Shown in pieces: positions 51,801 through 63,404 of a DNA stretch of 64,000 bases. The notes under the pieces are model-generated. The model was not told the origin of the DNA. It saw only the letters and a program-made list of their open reading frames with translations, and did not search any database. Location: the NCBI RefSeq assembly GCF_902806685.2, contig NC_048539.1, positions 14,238,378 through 14,302,377 on the forward strand. The letters run 5' to 3'. The DNA comes from Maniola hyperantus (lineage: Eukaryota; Arthropoda; Insecta; Lepidoptera; Nymphalidae). The position numbers were made by a program, and so were the translations under genes. Every line of letters begins with the position of its first letter. The stretch's first letter is position 1.

Positions 51801-54140
51801 CTTAAATCTTCTACATCTATGTCTACATCAAAATTTTCTGAATACTATTTAGCTGATAATGAATTTGAAAGCACAGCGCCTCAAGTTGACTCCTTAAATA
51901 TTAGCTCAATTCAAGATATATTTGAACGTAGAGAACTGAATACCATACCTGTAAGTGTATTTTATATTTTGCACTTCTAGCTAGTATTATTTGCGATAAG
52001 ATTTTCAAATAACTCTTAAAAATTTCAGAAAGTGGGTGGAGTATTAGCTACACAAGTATTTAGTGGGTTTTCAGTTAATGAACCGTTAACAGGCGATCAG
52101 CCGGATTTTGTAAATTTTATAGATTCAGAAACAGGCAGCTTTGCGTTTCGATCTGCTAGACAAGCTGTAAGTTTTAAGGAAAATCTATGTTTATTTTTTT
52201 GTATTAGAAATAGTCTTTTCACTTCAACTGAATTGTAATTTTTAGGCATCTGAAGAAATATTTGTATCCGGGCGGTCTTCTGACACATATGAATCATGTT
52301 ATGTAGACGAGGACGCCTATGTCCCTAATTGGATGTTCAATATGATTAGTCAACAGCAATCGGTAACGATATTGTTTCTTTGATCCATGTTATCCATACT
52401 AATATTACAAATGCGAAAAGTTTGTCTATTACCTTTTCACGACTTATCCGCTTAACTGATTGACGAAATTTTGTCTCTACAGCTTGCATCTCGAACATGG
52501 ATTACTTTTTTCTAAAAAAAAATCACGCAGACGAGTTACAGGCATTATCTAATAACATCACAAGACTATGTAAACTTTACATAACGCATTGCATCTCGAA
52601 CATGGATTACTTTTTTCTAAGAAAAAATCACGCAGACGAGTTACAGGCATTATCTAATAACATCACAAGACTATGTAAACTTTACATAGTCTTGTGATGT
52701 TATTAGATAGTACCTGTAACTCGTCCGCGTGAATTTTTCTTAGAAAAAAGTAATCCATGTTCGAGATGCAATGAACTAACACATTTGCGCAAAAACGTTT
52801 ATAAAACAGTGGTCTTAAAATATTTAAATTGCTAGTAGATACTTAAAGTAAATTTTGTTATTACGATAAAACAAATACTAAGAATAATTCTCGATTTCAG
52901 GCCGAAGAATCTGAAGCGGAGGAGATCAATTTAGCCTTGCAAATGCCCATGGATGAACCGGGTTTTGACCTGAATGGTAATGTTACGGAGCCAGGAATTG
53001 GTGTCGGTGCTGGTGCTGGTGATGGCAGGGGCATGCACAGTGATCGTTCACAAGACAGCTCTGGACGTGGAACTTCTCTTAGCTCGAGTGAAACCTCTTC
53101 TGGACCACAGAGTGAGGTATACCTTTTTTAAAAAGTCATACATTTTTAGAAATATTGCGTAATATTCGGCCTAGATAAGTCATAGATATAGAATAGCAGA
53201 TACATATTATGACAAATCACGAACAAAATGACATCGCTCAAGTGGCCAGGTATTTTAAAATGAGAACTGATCTTTCGGTACTATTCTCGAAAATATCAAC
53301 AATAGAATAATTTTGTTTCTTTCAGGCAATTTTAAGCGATCCGTCTAATTTTACGACACAAGTGAATTATTCACGCGAGCCAATGAATAATATGTCTGCA
53401 ACGATTGGGGCACCAAGTCGTCCGGAGGCATCTACGGTATCGAACGCTGAAGGTAAGAAGACCTATCAACTATCTATCGGAACCTCGCATCTTATCTTAA
53501 GTTTATTGCATACACGAGTATTTCTAAAAATAAGCACAATATAAATCTTATTATGTATTCTTATAGGCGAGTTTTCAACCGTTTAAAACGATATTTTTAT
53601 AATTTTTATGATAGTGTTTTTACCTACACCAATCGTTTAAAACGATTTATTTGGCCTTTAAAACGGCAAAATTTTATTTAAAACGTTTTGAATCGTTTGT
53701 TTTACACACACTTAAGGCAAATAACTAAACCGTCAGAAAACCTCAAAATAATAACTATCCCTGAACTAACTTTCCACGCAAGTATGTATTCAACCCTATT
53801 ATGGTAGGCTTTTTAACTGAAATTTTTAGTTCCACATTGCATTCGGCACTTAATAAAAGTACGGTCAAACAGAAGTAGTACAAACCCTAAAAAGATTCGT
53901 GCCTTTGTCCTTTAGAGTCTCTGTGTCTTCAAAGATCTACTATAAGAGAATTTAGATAATAAAATATTTGCGTTAACACTAAGTTAAGCTAAAATACGCC
54001 TTACAGAAAATGATGGAGCGGACACGTCGAATCATCAAAGTAGGTGCCTAAGAAGTTTGATAAATCCAGCCCAAATTACAAGTGATATTGACGCTGATGT
54101 CAGTTCACTTGAAACTGATGCGCTCGATTCCGATAACTAA
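45829..54140 (+). CDS. Unrecognised long Ser/Asn/Lys-rich protein (separate gene, or C-terminal extension of Hen1)
   Basis: I do not recognise this protein. Sixteen exons join in one frame to a TAA at 54138-54140: 45829-45992, 46149-46201, 46394-46651, 46959-47007, 47451-47494, 47782-47880, 48209-48744, 48821-49148, 49241-50115, 50199-50221, 50405-51950, 52029-52166, 52246-52362, 52901-53116, 53326-53452 and 54007-54140 (4,707 nt, 1,568 codons). The first 160 or so residues look folded: an aromatic segment (VPDYYGLHYFVFYKN), then a basic helical segment (LRLRRAIDQKVRKLRSLL) with a WMQCKLFDLL block. The rest is low-complexity: acidic, then Lys-rich (48.5-48.7 kb), Ser/Thr-rich (50.8-51.9 kb) and Gly-rich (GVGAGAGDGRG). 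A compact stretch (YESCYVDEDAYVPNWMFNMI) lies near the end. If it is an independent gene, the first good in-frame ATG is 45964 (A at -3), leaving about 1,523 residues. If it continues Hen1, the Hen1 exon 9 donor would be at 43762 (GTAAAC), also phase 0. The first donor (CA|GTCTCA, 45993) is weak. Confidence 0.7.
47634..47790. mobile_element. Palindromic MITE overlapping an exon start
   Basis: 157 bp with 39-bp inverted arms (47634-47672 and 47752-47790) sharing GTACACAATCTCTAAACTAA. The splice acceptor used by the exon at 47782 (TGTACAAAG) and the first nine exon bases lie inside the right arm. Confidence 0.7.
47967..48180 (+). repeat. Family A repeat close to an exon
   Basis: Complete copy ending 28 nt before the acceptor of the exon at 48209. 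The repeat end and the exon's polypyrimidine region are almost adjacent. Confidence 0.75.
52484..52771. repeat. Tandem plus inverted triplication, long fold-back
   Basis: A unit of about 105 bp starting TTGCATCTCGAACATGGATT occurs at 52484 and 52589. A third copy in inverse orientation follows directly (52681-52771). Copies 2 and 3 form a near-perfect 91-bp hairpin around position 52680 with a one-base centre. In an intron of the long ORF-chain gene. Confidence 0.85.
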
Positions 54141-54293
54141 CTAATTGAAATAATAGTTTTGATTAAACGAAGGCCAAGTTAAATGGATTTATGGTTTCGA
54201 GAAATTGTTATTTTCAAAATCTTTACTCTGGAATTCGATATGAGAGTACAGGTAAATCTAGGCTGTTCCTTTTGTAAGTAAATTGATGTTCAA

Positions 54294-54299
54294 AATAAA
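54294..54299 (+). terminator. Candidate poly(A) signal of the long ORF-chain gene
   Basis: AATAAA 154 nt after the TAA at 54140, followed by a T/G-rich tract (attgtattgttacc). It is the first canonical hexamer after the stop and supports 54140 as the true end of the transcript's coding part. Confidence 0.55.
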
Positions 54300-55674
54300 T
54301 TATTGTATTGTTACCTTCGTGTTTTTATTTTAGAAGGTTCTAATTATAGAGTAGTCCTGACAAATCTAAGTCACAACCTAAAATATTTAACACATCTTGA
54401 ATTCCAGAAAAAACTATTCCAAAAGACTATGGCCACATTTTGTGTGGAAAGCTTGGGCTAATGCACCAGCAGATATGAAACCTACCTCAAAGCTAAGGTT
54501 CTTAGAAGGTAAATATGAATTCAAGTGCAATACTTAAACTACAGATTTGGGGCATTATCAATGTCCAAACACATCTGCGCACGCGCAAATATCTTATATC
54601 TTATATGCCAGCGGATATTTCGACCGTACAAAATGAAATGTTTTATTATGCACTTTTAGCAACTAAATATGATAAAATAAAATAAGCTCGATCGTGTATT
54701 TTTGTCTATACTTTTTCTAATTTTAGTTTAAGTAATATTAAAAAAGGTTATAAGAGTGATCGTTTCACTTAATTTACAATATGAGAATGTAACATCCATT
54801 CGCCCTTGATTAGGGCTGAGCTGCCATACTATGAAATAGACTACACACAAAAACCTTTTCCTTACCTTACAATTCAAAACTACTTGTAAAAGTTTATTCG
54901 AATAGATCGAAATATATTTCTGTTCTATTCTATTCTTTCATTTGACATCGGCATTATATCTGTTGAGAGTGAAATCCCAAAATGACCATGGTCCTAACTG
55001 CAGTGCGCATCAATTACCAGAATCTCTTCTTACTTAGATTCTTTTTGAAACAAAGAAGCATTGGAAATGAAAATATAACACACATTATCGAGGAAATGTC
55101 TTTTTTTGCATTTATTCATATTGTACAATCTTATAATATGATTCATTCTGCAAAATTTTACAGGCGAGCAAGAATTCATATATAAAACATTAGCTCTTTC
55201 GTATTGTACATAACCATTTTACCAGTAGGTATAGTGAAAACATGCGTATAGTATTTAGTTTTAGGATAATAAATTACTTAATTACTAATTTAAATTTGGT
55301 TCTTTATTAATACAATATCAATAGGATGTACTAATCTGCAGTTATTGGCTCGTACCAAAAAAACGTGTCTATGGTGCGCTCCGGTGCCGATGAACTTTCT
55401 ATGCTAAATATTATATAGTAATAATAATTACAGATTTAATACAAATTGAGTTTTCTGGTAAAGCGTTTACACAGTTATAAGGCATGACAACTGACCCGAC
55501 TCGACTTCGCTAGGGACTATAGGACCCAACACACAAGTAGGCTGCCTGAAGCCTCGCATCGTTATGGTGATTTCGGTTTTCCGTTATTCGAAATATATTT
55601 TAAATTTTACTGGTTTATAGAAAAACAGATTGGTAACGTTTAGATGCACAATGCCAAAAAGTAAAATGTCAAAA

Positions 55675-55925
55675 TCTAAATATATAAAAGCGAAATACCA
55701 CTCACTCACTCTCTGACTAATCACGAAATCTCAGGAACTATAAAGCCTACAAACTTAGAATTTGGAAGGTAGGTTCCTTCTAGGACGTAGGTGTCAGCTA
55801 AGAAACAGTTTTGAGAACATCCCCCCCTAAGGGGGTGAAACGGGGGTGGAAAGTTATATGAAAGTCCTATGTTTTTGAAGTTACAGACGTGAAAATCGAT
55901 ATTTAGGTAAATAGGTTTAAATGCT
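55675..55925 (+). repeat. Related LINE/SINE-like repeat
   Basis: AAATATATAAAAGCGAAATA, a CACTCACTCACT run, CCCCCTAAGGGGGTGAAACG and GTTTTTGAAGTTACAGACGT. Same plan as family A with a different head. Confidence 0.55.
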
Positions 55926-55949
55926 ATAGTGAAAGATTGCGAGTAGGTA

Positions 55950-56285
55950 CTTACGCAAAATACCAAACAAGCGTAACGTCAAAAACACCAATTGCCAATA
56001 TTGAAATGTTTGGAAATGAAATTTGAAAAAAAAAACTAATCCCAAAATTTCGTAATTTAAGAAGTTTAGTTTAAAAGAGTTCTCAAATATAAGGCTTCTT
56101 AATTAATACTTAAGGGCCCTCTTAAATTTTAAGAGTATCTTAACTTTCAGATGTTCTTAAATTTTAAGGGTTAACCTTTCCAATTTAAGAGATCCTTATA
56201 TTTTATAGTTAGTTTATATAGATTAGTTTTTTAATGAATTTTTATTTTTACAATCAAAGTGATTTGGTATTTTGCGTAAATATGT
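55950..56285. mobile_element. Probable MITE
   Basis: CTTACGCAAAATACCAAAC at the left and the inverse of TTTACGCAAAATACCAAATC at the right form terminal inverted repeats. The interior holds several CTTAAATTTTAAG-like blocks. Sequence with similar words continues to about 56590, so the true right end is uncertain. Confidence 0.5.
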
Positions 56286-56889
56286 GCTTTGCCGTTACGC
56301 AATTTGATATTTCACGTATATGGTTTTATAAAGCGTAAAATTTTACTCCTCACGTGCAATTTTGACTTTTTGTGTCCAATTTCATGTCAAAAGTACGATT
56401 TAGTATTTTAAAGGCGAACCGTACTTTTGGAATGACAGTTTACCACCATTTTAACTATAGCGATAGTTAAAATGGTGCGTGAGGAGTCATTTTGTACGGA
56501 ACTATATGCAAATTTGGCATTCTGTGTACCGTTTTATGTCTTTCAACATTTTGTGTGTTTGACTTTGTGCGTCCAAACGATTGGTATAACCAATCTCCAA
56601 AATCATCCAATCTTTATATTAGAATGAAATTATTTATGTGACCCATTATCACATCGATTTCATTATAGCCCATTATTTTTAGCAACTCAACTCAGTAAAT
56701 TATTTACCTTAGTCTAATATTTTGGCCCTTTTGGCATTGAATGAAAGTAATCGAGAAGCTTTGTGAGTTTGTTTACCTTATTATAATATCGTTGTACCTA
56801 GCTCATCTAATTGCGTCAAAAACAAATTAATTAAACATTACAATAAAACAATGGTCAAATATAAAATAATATATCAAATTTATTATCCG

Positions 56890-59800
56890 AAACTATTAGT
56901 CGTCTACTGACGCATTTGGAGAAAGTAGTAATGTCAACTACCGACCGGTTAAAGTTGCCAACAATTTAAAGTAAGTAATTCGTTAACGAGTTAACTATAC
57001 CTACAGAAAAGAGAATGACAATACGAATAATCATACAGTGACGCGTGTTATTGAATGATAAAAAACGTATAAGAATATTGAATAAATGCCCTTATGTGTA
57101 GTAGTTAGGGTAACCATTACATAGAACGTTTTTTATTATTTTAAGGCAGTGAAACACCCAACTTAAATTCAAGGACAGTTGGGGACGAGATTACCTAGCT
57201 AACATTAATATTAACTAGTACATATCGCTAGAATTTTTCACAACGACCTCTACAGAACGGCCGCGTTATATATTACAATATTTACACGTCTTAAACTTGT
57301 ATGCCTCGCTGTAGTTATAAGTAGGTATCACGAACACTAAAGCAGGACGCACTCCGCAACTCTAGCCACTCAGTCATTGAAAGTCCATCGGCTAATTGTA
57401 TTCTAACACCCCAATTACAAATGACAAAACAAAAATCTTCATACATCTATACAATAACATTAATATAAATATTTGTTAAGAGTCAATCCGTCAAATTATA
57501 AAACTACATATAAGAAATCTAACAACTGAGATCAAGGGAAACAAGTTATATTTTCTGTAACATGTATTCCGTCGCGTAATGTAAAAAATTCTATGTATGT
57601 TTGACAGCGTAGATATTAATATCATAAATAGGCAATAAGAATCAATTTGTAGTTTTATAAAGAAACATTATTTACTCCATTTCGCAGACACACTTTGAAT
57701 AGGTATCAAAACAGTTATTTACCAAGGTACCAAAGATAAATTATTATATTCTCCGTATTAAAATATTGCAACAAATATAGACCTACTTACAGATTTCTTA
57801 ATTATAACCGAATAAAACTTTAAAAATAAATCAATAGTAACATTATAGAAATCTAAAATAAGTAGGTAACTCAAACAATTATTATTATATATGTATACGT
57901 ACTCATCGAACTGCAATATGTAAAAATATAATTTTGGTATACTACATTTTCAATAGGTAATGTGACCCTGATTTTTAAATTATGACCAATAAGTATAAAC
58001 AAATGGGTTGTTATAAATAAAATTATTGTTGTGGTAGTCAGTGACTGTTTTGTTCAACACGAACTTAAAATCGAGATTTTTTTAAATAAATTGAACGTAA
58101 GCAGTCAAATAATAACATTAGCATGAGAAAAAAAAAATCAATCAATAATAATTATTTATATTAACATTTTAAATCTATCCCTTCTTTTCTTTGAACACAT
58201 TTTATTAGTAGCAATTATATTAGTAACTTTTATCCCTGACTTTTCTACAAAAGTTAAGCTGACGTTTTGGACTTAAATTAAATATCAGAGTCAAGCTACG
58301 TTTTGTTCAAAGCTTTTACTTTTTGTTGAAGGATAATTATATTATAGTATTATACATATAATATTGCATCTAAGAGAAGTAAAATTCGATTTGTTTTTAA
58401 CCTATTATTTCGAGCCGCGTGAAAAGGAGTAGAACCTTTTGGATTGTGCACAACAAGTGGTTAAATCACTTTGTATGTTTATTCAATGTTATTATATACA
58501 ATATCAGAATAAAGAGTATTAAAGAAATGAGACGGTATTCTTATGAACTACTAGCCGTAAACAACGCATTGAATTTCTTTCAACCGGAGTTGACTTTATA
58601 TCATAAAAAAGAACAGATTCTTTATACAAAATTTGTACCTACAATCACCGCATGTCAAAATAACCACGCAATCTTCATTCACAAAGTTTTAATTTAGTCA
58701 CAAGACATGCACAACGTTAATGAACAAACAATTTTTCGACAGCAGTAACAAACGTTAGCAAAGAGCTTAAATCCAATTCGAACACAGCGTCTTCATGAAA
58801 TGAACAACTTTCCTATGCAATCACACAGTTCTAATAATTAACGTCATTCATTATTATGTTATCACAGAAAATCATCTATTTACAATTTTGACGTACTTAA
58901 GTTTTGCACGTAGTAACCTATAGCATGCCTCGTAACGATCTTAAGATGGTTTGACGATTAAACCTCGAACATTAACTATTATAATCATAGAAAAATCATG
59001 TCTAAGTAACTAGGAGTCGTATTTATTCGTACAAAAAAGTTGGTTACTAATAAAACTCGCCTAACCCACGAATTCCACTAAGCTTTTTTTGACCAAATGT
59101 ATCAAAATCTAGTGCAATATAAGAACCTACAGCAAGCTTTTATATATAGAGTCGAAGTAAGTTCCATTATCGCCGATTTCAATGATAATGTTCGAGGTAT
59201 TGCTCACGCTTTTAGTGAAAATGACAATGGACCATGTACCAGGTTTAATTATTACACGATGAATCTTAGTGATCGTACCAGAATTGGCTTACTACTTATC
59301 ATAAAATATACCACGGGTTTATAAAATTAACATTCATAGTCAAGGCTATTTTAAATGGGAATTAAAACATAATAATATTGATATTTGTATAAGGGTCACC
59401 TATAGTTAGCCTAGGTACATCATAAAAGAAGAAAATAGTAATATAAGTATAGATGTTTTTAAAGGTAAGAAATTGTTGCGGTCATATTCCAATAGGTAGC
59501 TTTTATTTTGAAAAATATAAAAACACTGCATGCATTTACGGGTTGCATTATTAGCAATAAACCATAAAAGATATTATAGAAGGAAGATATTCCTATTATG
59601 TATTTATAAGTGACCCCATTCTTGTTCATTCGGCCGTGAACATAAAAGTTGTAAACCAATTCAGTCTGTGGCTTCGATTTTGTGCCTGGTCACTATAATG
59701 ACATTTAGAACAATTTTAATATCGTACAGGTTTTTAACAATTCGAATTACTGATTGCTTACAATTTAGTGTAAAGCTTTTGGGGCTAATTGAAATTAGTA

Positions 59801-61247
59801 TGCAATAATTTTAATAACGAGATTTTGAATTACAAATTTTAATCACAGTGAACACTATGGGAGTAGGATTAATGCATCTCATTTAATCGTAATTATTTAT
59901 CTATACGTTTAAGTTTCAGAAGATAATCTTGATGCGTTTATATTTCAATGCTGATATTCTATTAAAATTTTCAAAATTTAAACAGTTTTAAATATACTTG
60001 GTCTATGGATGATTAAATGTTACCTAAATAATATAAAATACTCTTCCTAACCAGGCGACAAAATCTATTTAAACAATATTATATCATTATTAATCCAGTC
60101 AAGCGATTACATAGAATATCTTGTCACATTTAGTTCGGCCGAGTTTTTTGACGTCAGACATTGAAAAAAAATTAACTGTTAAAACCGATAAATTATTGTA
60201 ACACAGGCACAATGATACGTTCTTTGAATTGCTTTTTCTATCCAATCTCGTTAAGATCTCGTCCTCCATTGCCAAATGTAACAAAACACTAGGATACCCA
60301 TTGACTGGCCTACACACGATTTAACAATTTAAGTAATAATATTCTGAAGTATTCATCAAAGTTTACATACAATAATTCATATTTATTTATTTAATTGTAT
60401 TTAAATTTAAATAACATAGATATAAAGCACTTGGGGGAAGGACAGCAAATTCAATAAAAAATGTTCAACTTTTATTTTAGTATATAATATTAACTAAGTA
60501 AAAATTATTCGCTATGTAAATATTTTATACATTTCTAGTACTTATAAATTTGTTCCGACGATGAAATGCTAGGTTGTCCCGACGTCTAATTTGCACATGA
60601 AACGAGCTCGGTGCGGCGTTCGAGAACTCGGCGCAGTTACGGGACTGTGCAGCGACGGGCGCGGACCGTAAGTCTCCGCACGAGCACGGTGCGGCGCGCG
60701 AGAACTCGGCGCAGTTACGGAACCGTGCGGCGACGGGCGCGGACCGTACGTCTCCGCGCCGGGCGCTACGGGCGGTGCGGGACCATCGTCGTCGGCGAGG
60801 ACCTCGGCGTCTCTCGTTTCAGCAGGCGATATATTATGTAGACTTTATGAAGTGCAAATTTAATATAGAAAGTTTTACTTTTACGATACAGACTAATAAC
60901 TTCATTTATGTAAAAATCCTAGCGCAAACGAGTTGCCTGGCACTGTTTCATAACTCGAATACCTTAATCGTAATATAAATCAAAGAGTAAAATTTTAGCG
61001 AATTAAAAATTAAATTTTCCAAAACTTTGTAAATACTAGAATTCGGACACTCGGGGGCCGCGGAGGGCCGATCGCGGCGGCGCGTCCGGTGCGGCGAGAG
61101 GAAAAAGTCGTCCGTGACTAGACACACGCGAGCACGAGCGGGCACGCGAACTGCCCCGAGGAGTCAGAAGGTGTGCGCGTGCACTGCAGGCGCTAGGGAC
61201 GCGGGGGACGCGCGCACGTCCCGCTGGGAGCGCGCGCGGCGGCGCCG
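56890..61247 (-). other. Repeat-poor tract downstream of cac, candidate long 3' UTR
   Basis: No splice-supported coding exon on either strand. From the cac stop to about 56.9 kb the DNA lacks the SINE and LINE fragments that occur every 1-2 kb elsewhere. The first 190 nt after the stop are very GC-rich, 60575-60850 is a second GC-rich patch, and the rest is AT-rich. An AATAAA on the minus strand at 56884-56879 is one possible far end; nearer hexamer-like sites also exist (e.g. about 60470). That it is 3' UTR is inference. Confidence 0.35.
60575..60846 (-). other. GC-rich open frame with a 78-bp in-frame tandem repeat
   Basis: On the minus strand a frame without a stop runs between TAA near 60846 and TAG near 60575 (about 90 codons). 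It contains two copies of a 26-codon unit (60759-60682 and 60681-60604) beginning AETYGPRPS and ending SSRAPHRAR or SSRTPHRAR, preceded by an acidic/Pro run (DDDGPAPPVAPG). There is no ATG near its start and no good pyrimidine tract for an acceptor, so I annotate it as a repeat with coding potential, not as an exon. Confidence 0.45.
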
Positions 61248-63404
61248 CTAGCACCAGTCGTCCTCGTCGGAGTCGGAGTGGCGCGCGCGCGGCTTGTAAC
61301 CGTTGGGCAGGCGCGGCGCGGCGGCGGGCGACGGCAGCGCGCGCGCGCCGCCGCCGCGCCCCAGCGCCAGCGCAGCCTCGTAGCTCAGCGGCGCCTCGTA
61401 CGCGCGCCCGCCGCGGTCCGACTCGTAGCCCCATCCGCGCCTGCCGAACTCACGCCCGGTTTCATTGAGACTTTTCGGGACACAAATATTACACATAGTT
61501 AGTAAATTGCGATAGAATTTAGATCGTCCGAGGACGGGTTAAAAAATGAGCCGTGAAACTCACCTTTCCCTAGATCTATAGTCTCGGTGTATCAGTCTTT
61601 CAACTTCTCTGCCGTACTCGTACTCGTCGTGTAAAGGCTCTAACGGTTCTCTCGTTGTGTGCCTTAATGATAACTGTAGAGTAAAAAGGCGCAATGCAAA
61701 TAAATTAAAATAAATTGAATATACAGTGGGAACTCGATTAACCGGACTAATTGTTGTCGTTACGGATTCGGATAATCGAAAATCCGGATAATCGAATGTA
61801 TGAAGAAAAGCGGGTTTTGTGCATATTATGTAGTTCACTATAATAGTATACAATTTTCAAAGTAAGATAACTATAGGTACCAAGTGGTATCATTTGAAAG
61901 GGCTTTGCCTATACATTCTAAGACAGAATTTTATGCATAATAGTTTTTGATTTATCGTACAAAATGGCGGAAAAAATACCCGAGTATGGAACCCTCGGTG
62001 CGCGAGTCTGATTTGCACTTGGCCGAACAATTTTCGGTTGGGAGTCCGGATAATCGCGAATCCGTATAACCGAGGGCCGGATAATCGAGTTTCTACTGTA
62101 TTTGTTAATTTGATCGTCAAACATATTATTAATTTTTCTAAATGGCTCTAGTAAAATAAGCAAGGGTTAGTTCGATGGTTAGGTATAGGTAAATTACTAT
62201 ACGCAGTATTATGTTTCTAGATCCCTATAGAAGAGTATATTATTATCTATTACCCGATACCCTATGCATAATACCTATTTAGGGTATCGGGTAATAGAAA
62301 TACACACTTTGAATGTATAGTATGGATAAATAAGTATATCCATAATTTGTATTCGTTTCTCTTGCCTGATTTCACATAAATTTTATTATTAGCCTTACGA
62401 AGAGGTAACTTTTTAGTTTACATACGTGCGAAGGACTATGGCTGATTCTTGAAAACGGTGCTTGTTGCTTTACATGTAAGGTGGACGGCTTCGTCGGCGT
62501 CGGCGGCAGCTGCCGGCCGCGGCCGCGCCTGCCTCCCTCGCGCTCCCACGACCGCTCGCGCCACTCCCGCCATTCGCGGTCCCTTTCGCGCTCACGGTCT
62601 CCACCTATCGATGCCCAAACTGCTATTTGAATAATTTGAGCGTTCTATTCTCTGGCCAATTGCTGTTACTAACGATTGAATGATGAATTCATAAGGCGTA
62701 ATAATTAGATGAAAGAAGTAAAGAAAGTAAAATAATCAAGACCGTAAAAAAAAAATTATGTAGCCGGGATAACAAACAGATGTGCAAACAATTTTCTTAT
62801 GAATAAATCGTTACGATTTCCGTCGACGGCAGCGTCCCCACATGTTCATCACGCGAACGACGTTCAACGACATCTATTATAATTTAGAAACAAATTATTT
62901 TTCAAGGAGCAAAAGGTCTCTGATCAGTATAAAATTAAAGATTTCACTTCAGACCTTTTGCTTTACAATCATATTGTGGTTATTGACTTTAGAACACGAG
63001 ATTCGAATTTTTGAAGTGGTCCTATAATTTATCATGTAACAATCGAATGAAGTTATACAATCTTTAATTGTAAGATTAGGGGTACATAACGTGTGCCGCC
63101 TTGCAAGTTTCCATGATTGAATTGTGAGAGGCTATGAAACGTTACAATATTAGACTCCAAGGAAAGAGCCACAACTGAAACGGGATGTGCTCGGACGTTT
63201 GAAACAAGTGTGTTAGCCTTACTTTCAGTAGTGTCTCTTAGGTAGGTATTAATCGATTGCATAAAGCAGACAGCGGATTGTGTGGTGTGTCGTGGGGCGG
63301 TGTGTGAGGCGAGTGGATCTCACCGTAGGTGTGGTGTGGCGGGCTGGGCGACCGCGAGGGCTGGCTCAGGCTGGTCGTGGGATACGGCGCCCTCCACTCC
63401 TTCC
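61248..63404 (-). CDS. cac: Cacophony, Cav2-type voltage-gated calcium channel alpha-1 subunit, C-terminal exons only
   Basis: Four exons on the minus strand: 63404-63324, 62604-62426, 61673-61564 and 61470-61248 (TAG); phases 1, 0, 2 match. About 196 residues of the cytoplasmic tail are visible; the four channel repeats lie to the right of the window. Recognisable blocks are TSLSQPSRSPSPPHHTYGG, the Arg/Glu/Trp-rich run DREWREWRERSWERE, GRQLPPTPTKPSTLH, and the end PNGYKPRARHSDSDEDDWC. Cav2 channels end in D-x-W-C, a ligand for PDZ/SH3 scaffolds (Mint, CASK, RIM-BP) at presynaptic active zones, and the GRQLP and NGY blocks are shared with vertebrate Cav2. The last exon is strongly GC-rich compared with its surroundings. 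This is the only insect channel I know with this ending, so the call is firm although the pore is not seen. Confidence 0.9.
61724..62098. mobile_element. Tigger/pogo-like MITE in a cac intron
   Basis: 375 bp with ends CAGTGGGAACTCGATTAACC and, inverted, CAGTAGAAACTCGATTATCC, flanked by TA on both sides (61722-61723 and 62099-62100). This is the terminus and TA target type of Tc1/mariner-pogo elements. The interior contains several GGATAATCG units and a fragment like the LINE-tail repeat (GTGCGCGAGTCTGATTTGCA). Confidence 0.8.
62246..62298. repeat. Perfect 19-bp hairpin in a cac intron
   Basis: Arms 62246-62264 and 62280-62298 (TCTATTACCCGATACCCTA and its complement) with a 15-nt loop, 128 nt 3' of the exon at 62426 in transcript sense. 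Confidence 0.8.

Larger units (their letters stand above)
54300..56889. other. Intergenic region right of the ORF chain
   Basis: 2.6 kb without supported exons. It contains the repeat at 55675-55925, the probable MITE at 55950-56285 and a 15-bp hairpin with a 4-nt loop (56444-56477, arm CACCATTTTAACTAT). Confidence 0.65.

Noticed and set aside
61036..61434. 132-codon minus-strand open frame rich in Arg and Ala
   Set aside because: It overlaps the last cac exon in another frame. Its composition follows from the local GC richness and it has no domain or splice support.
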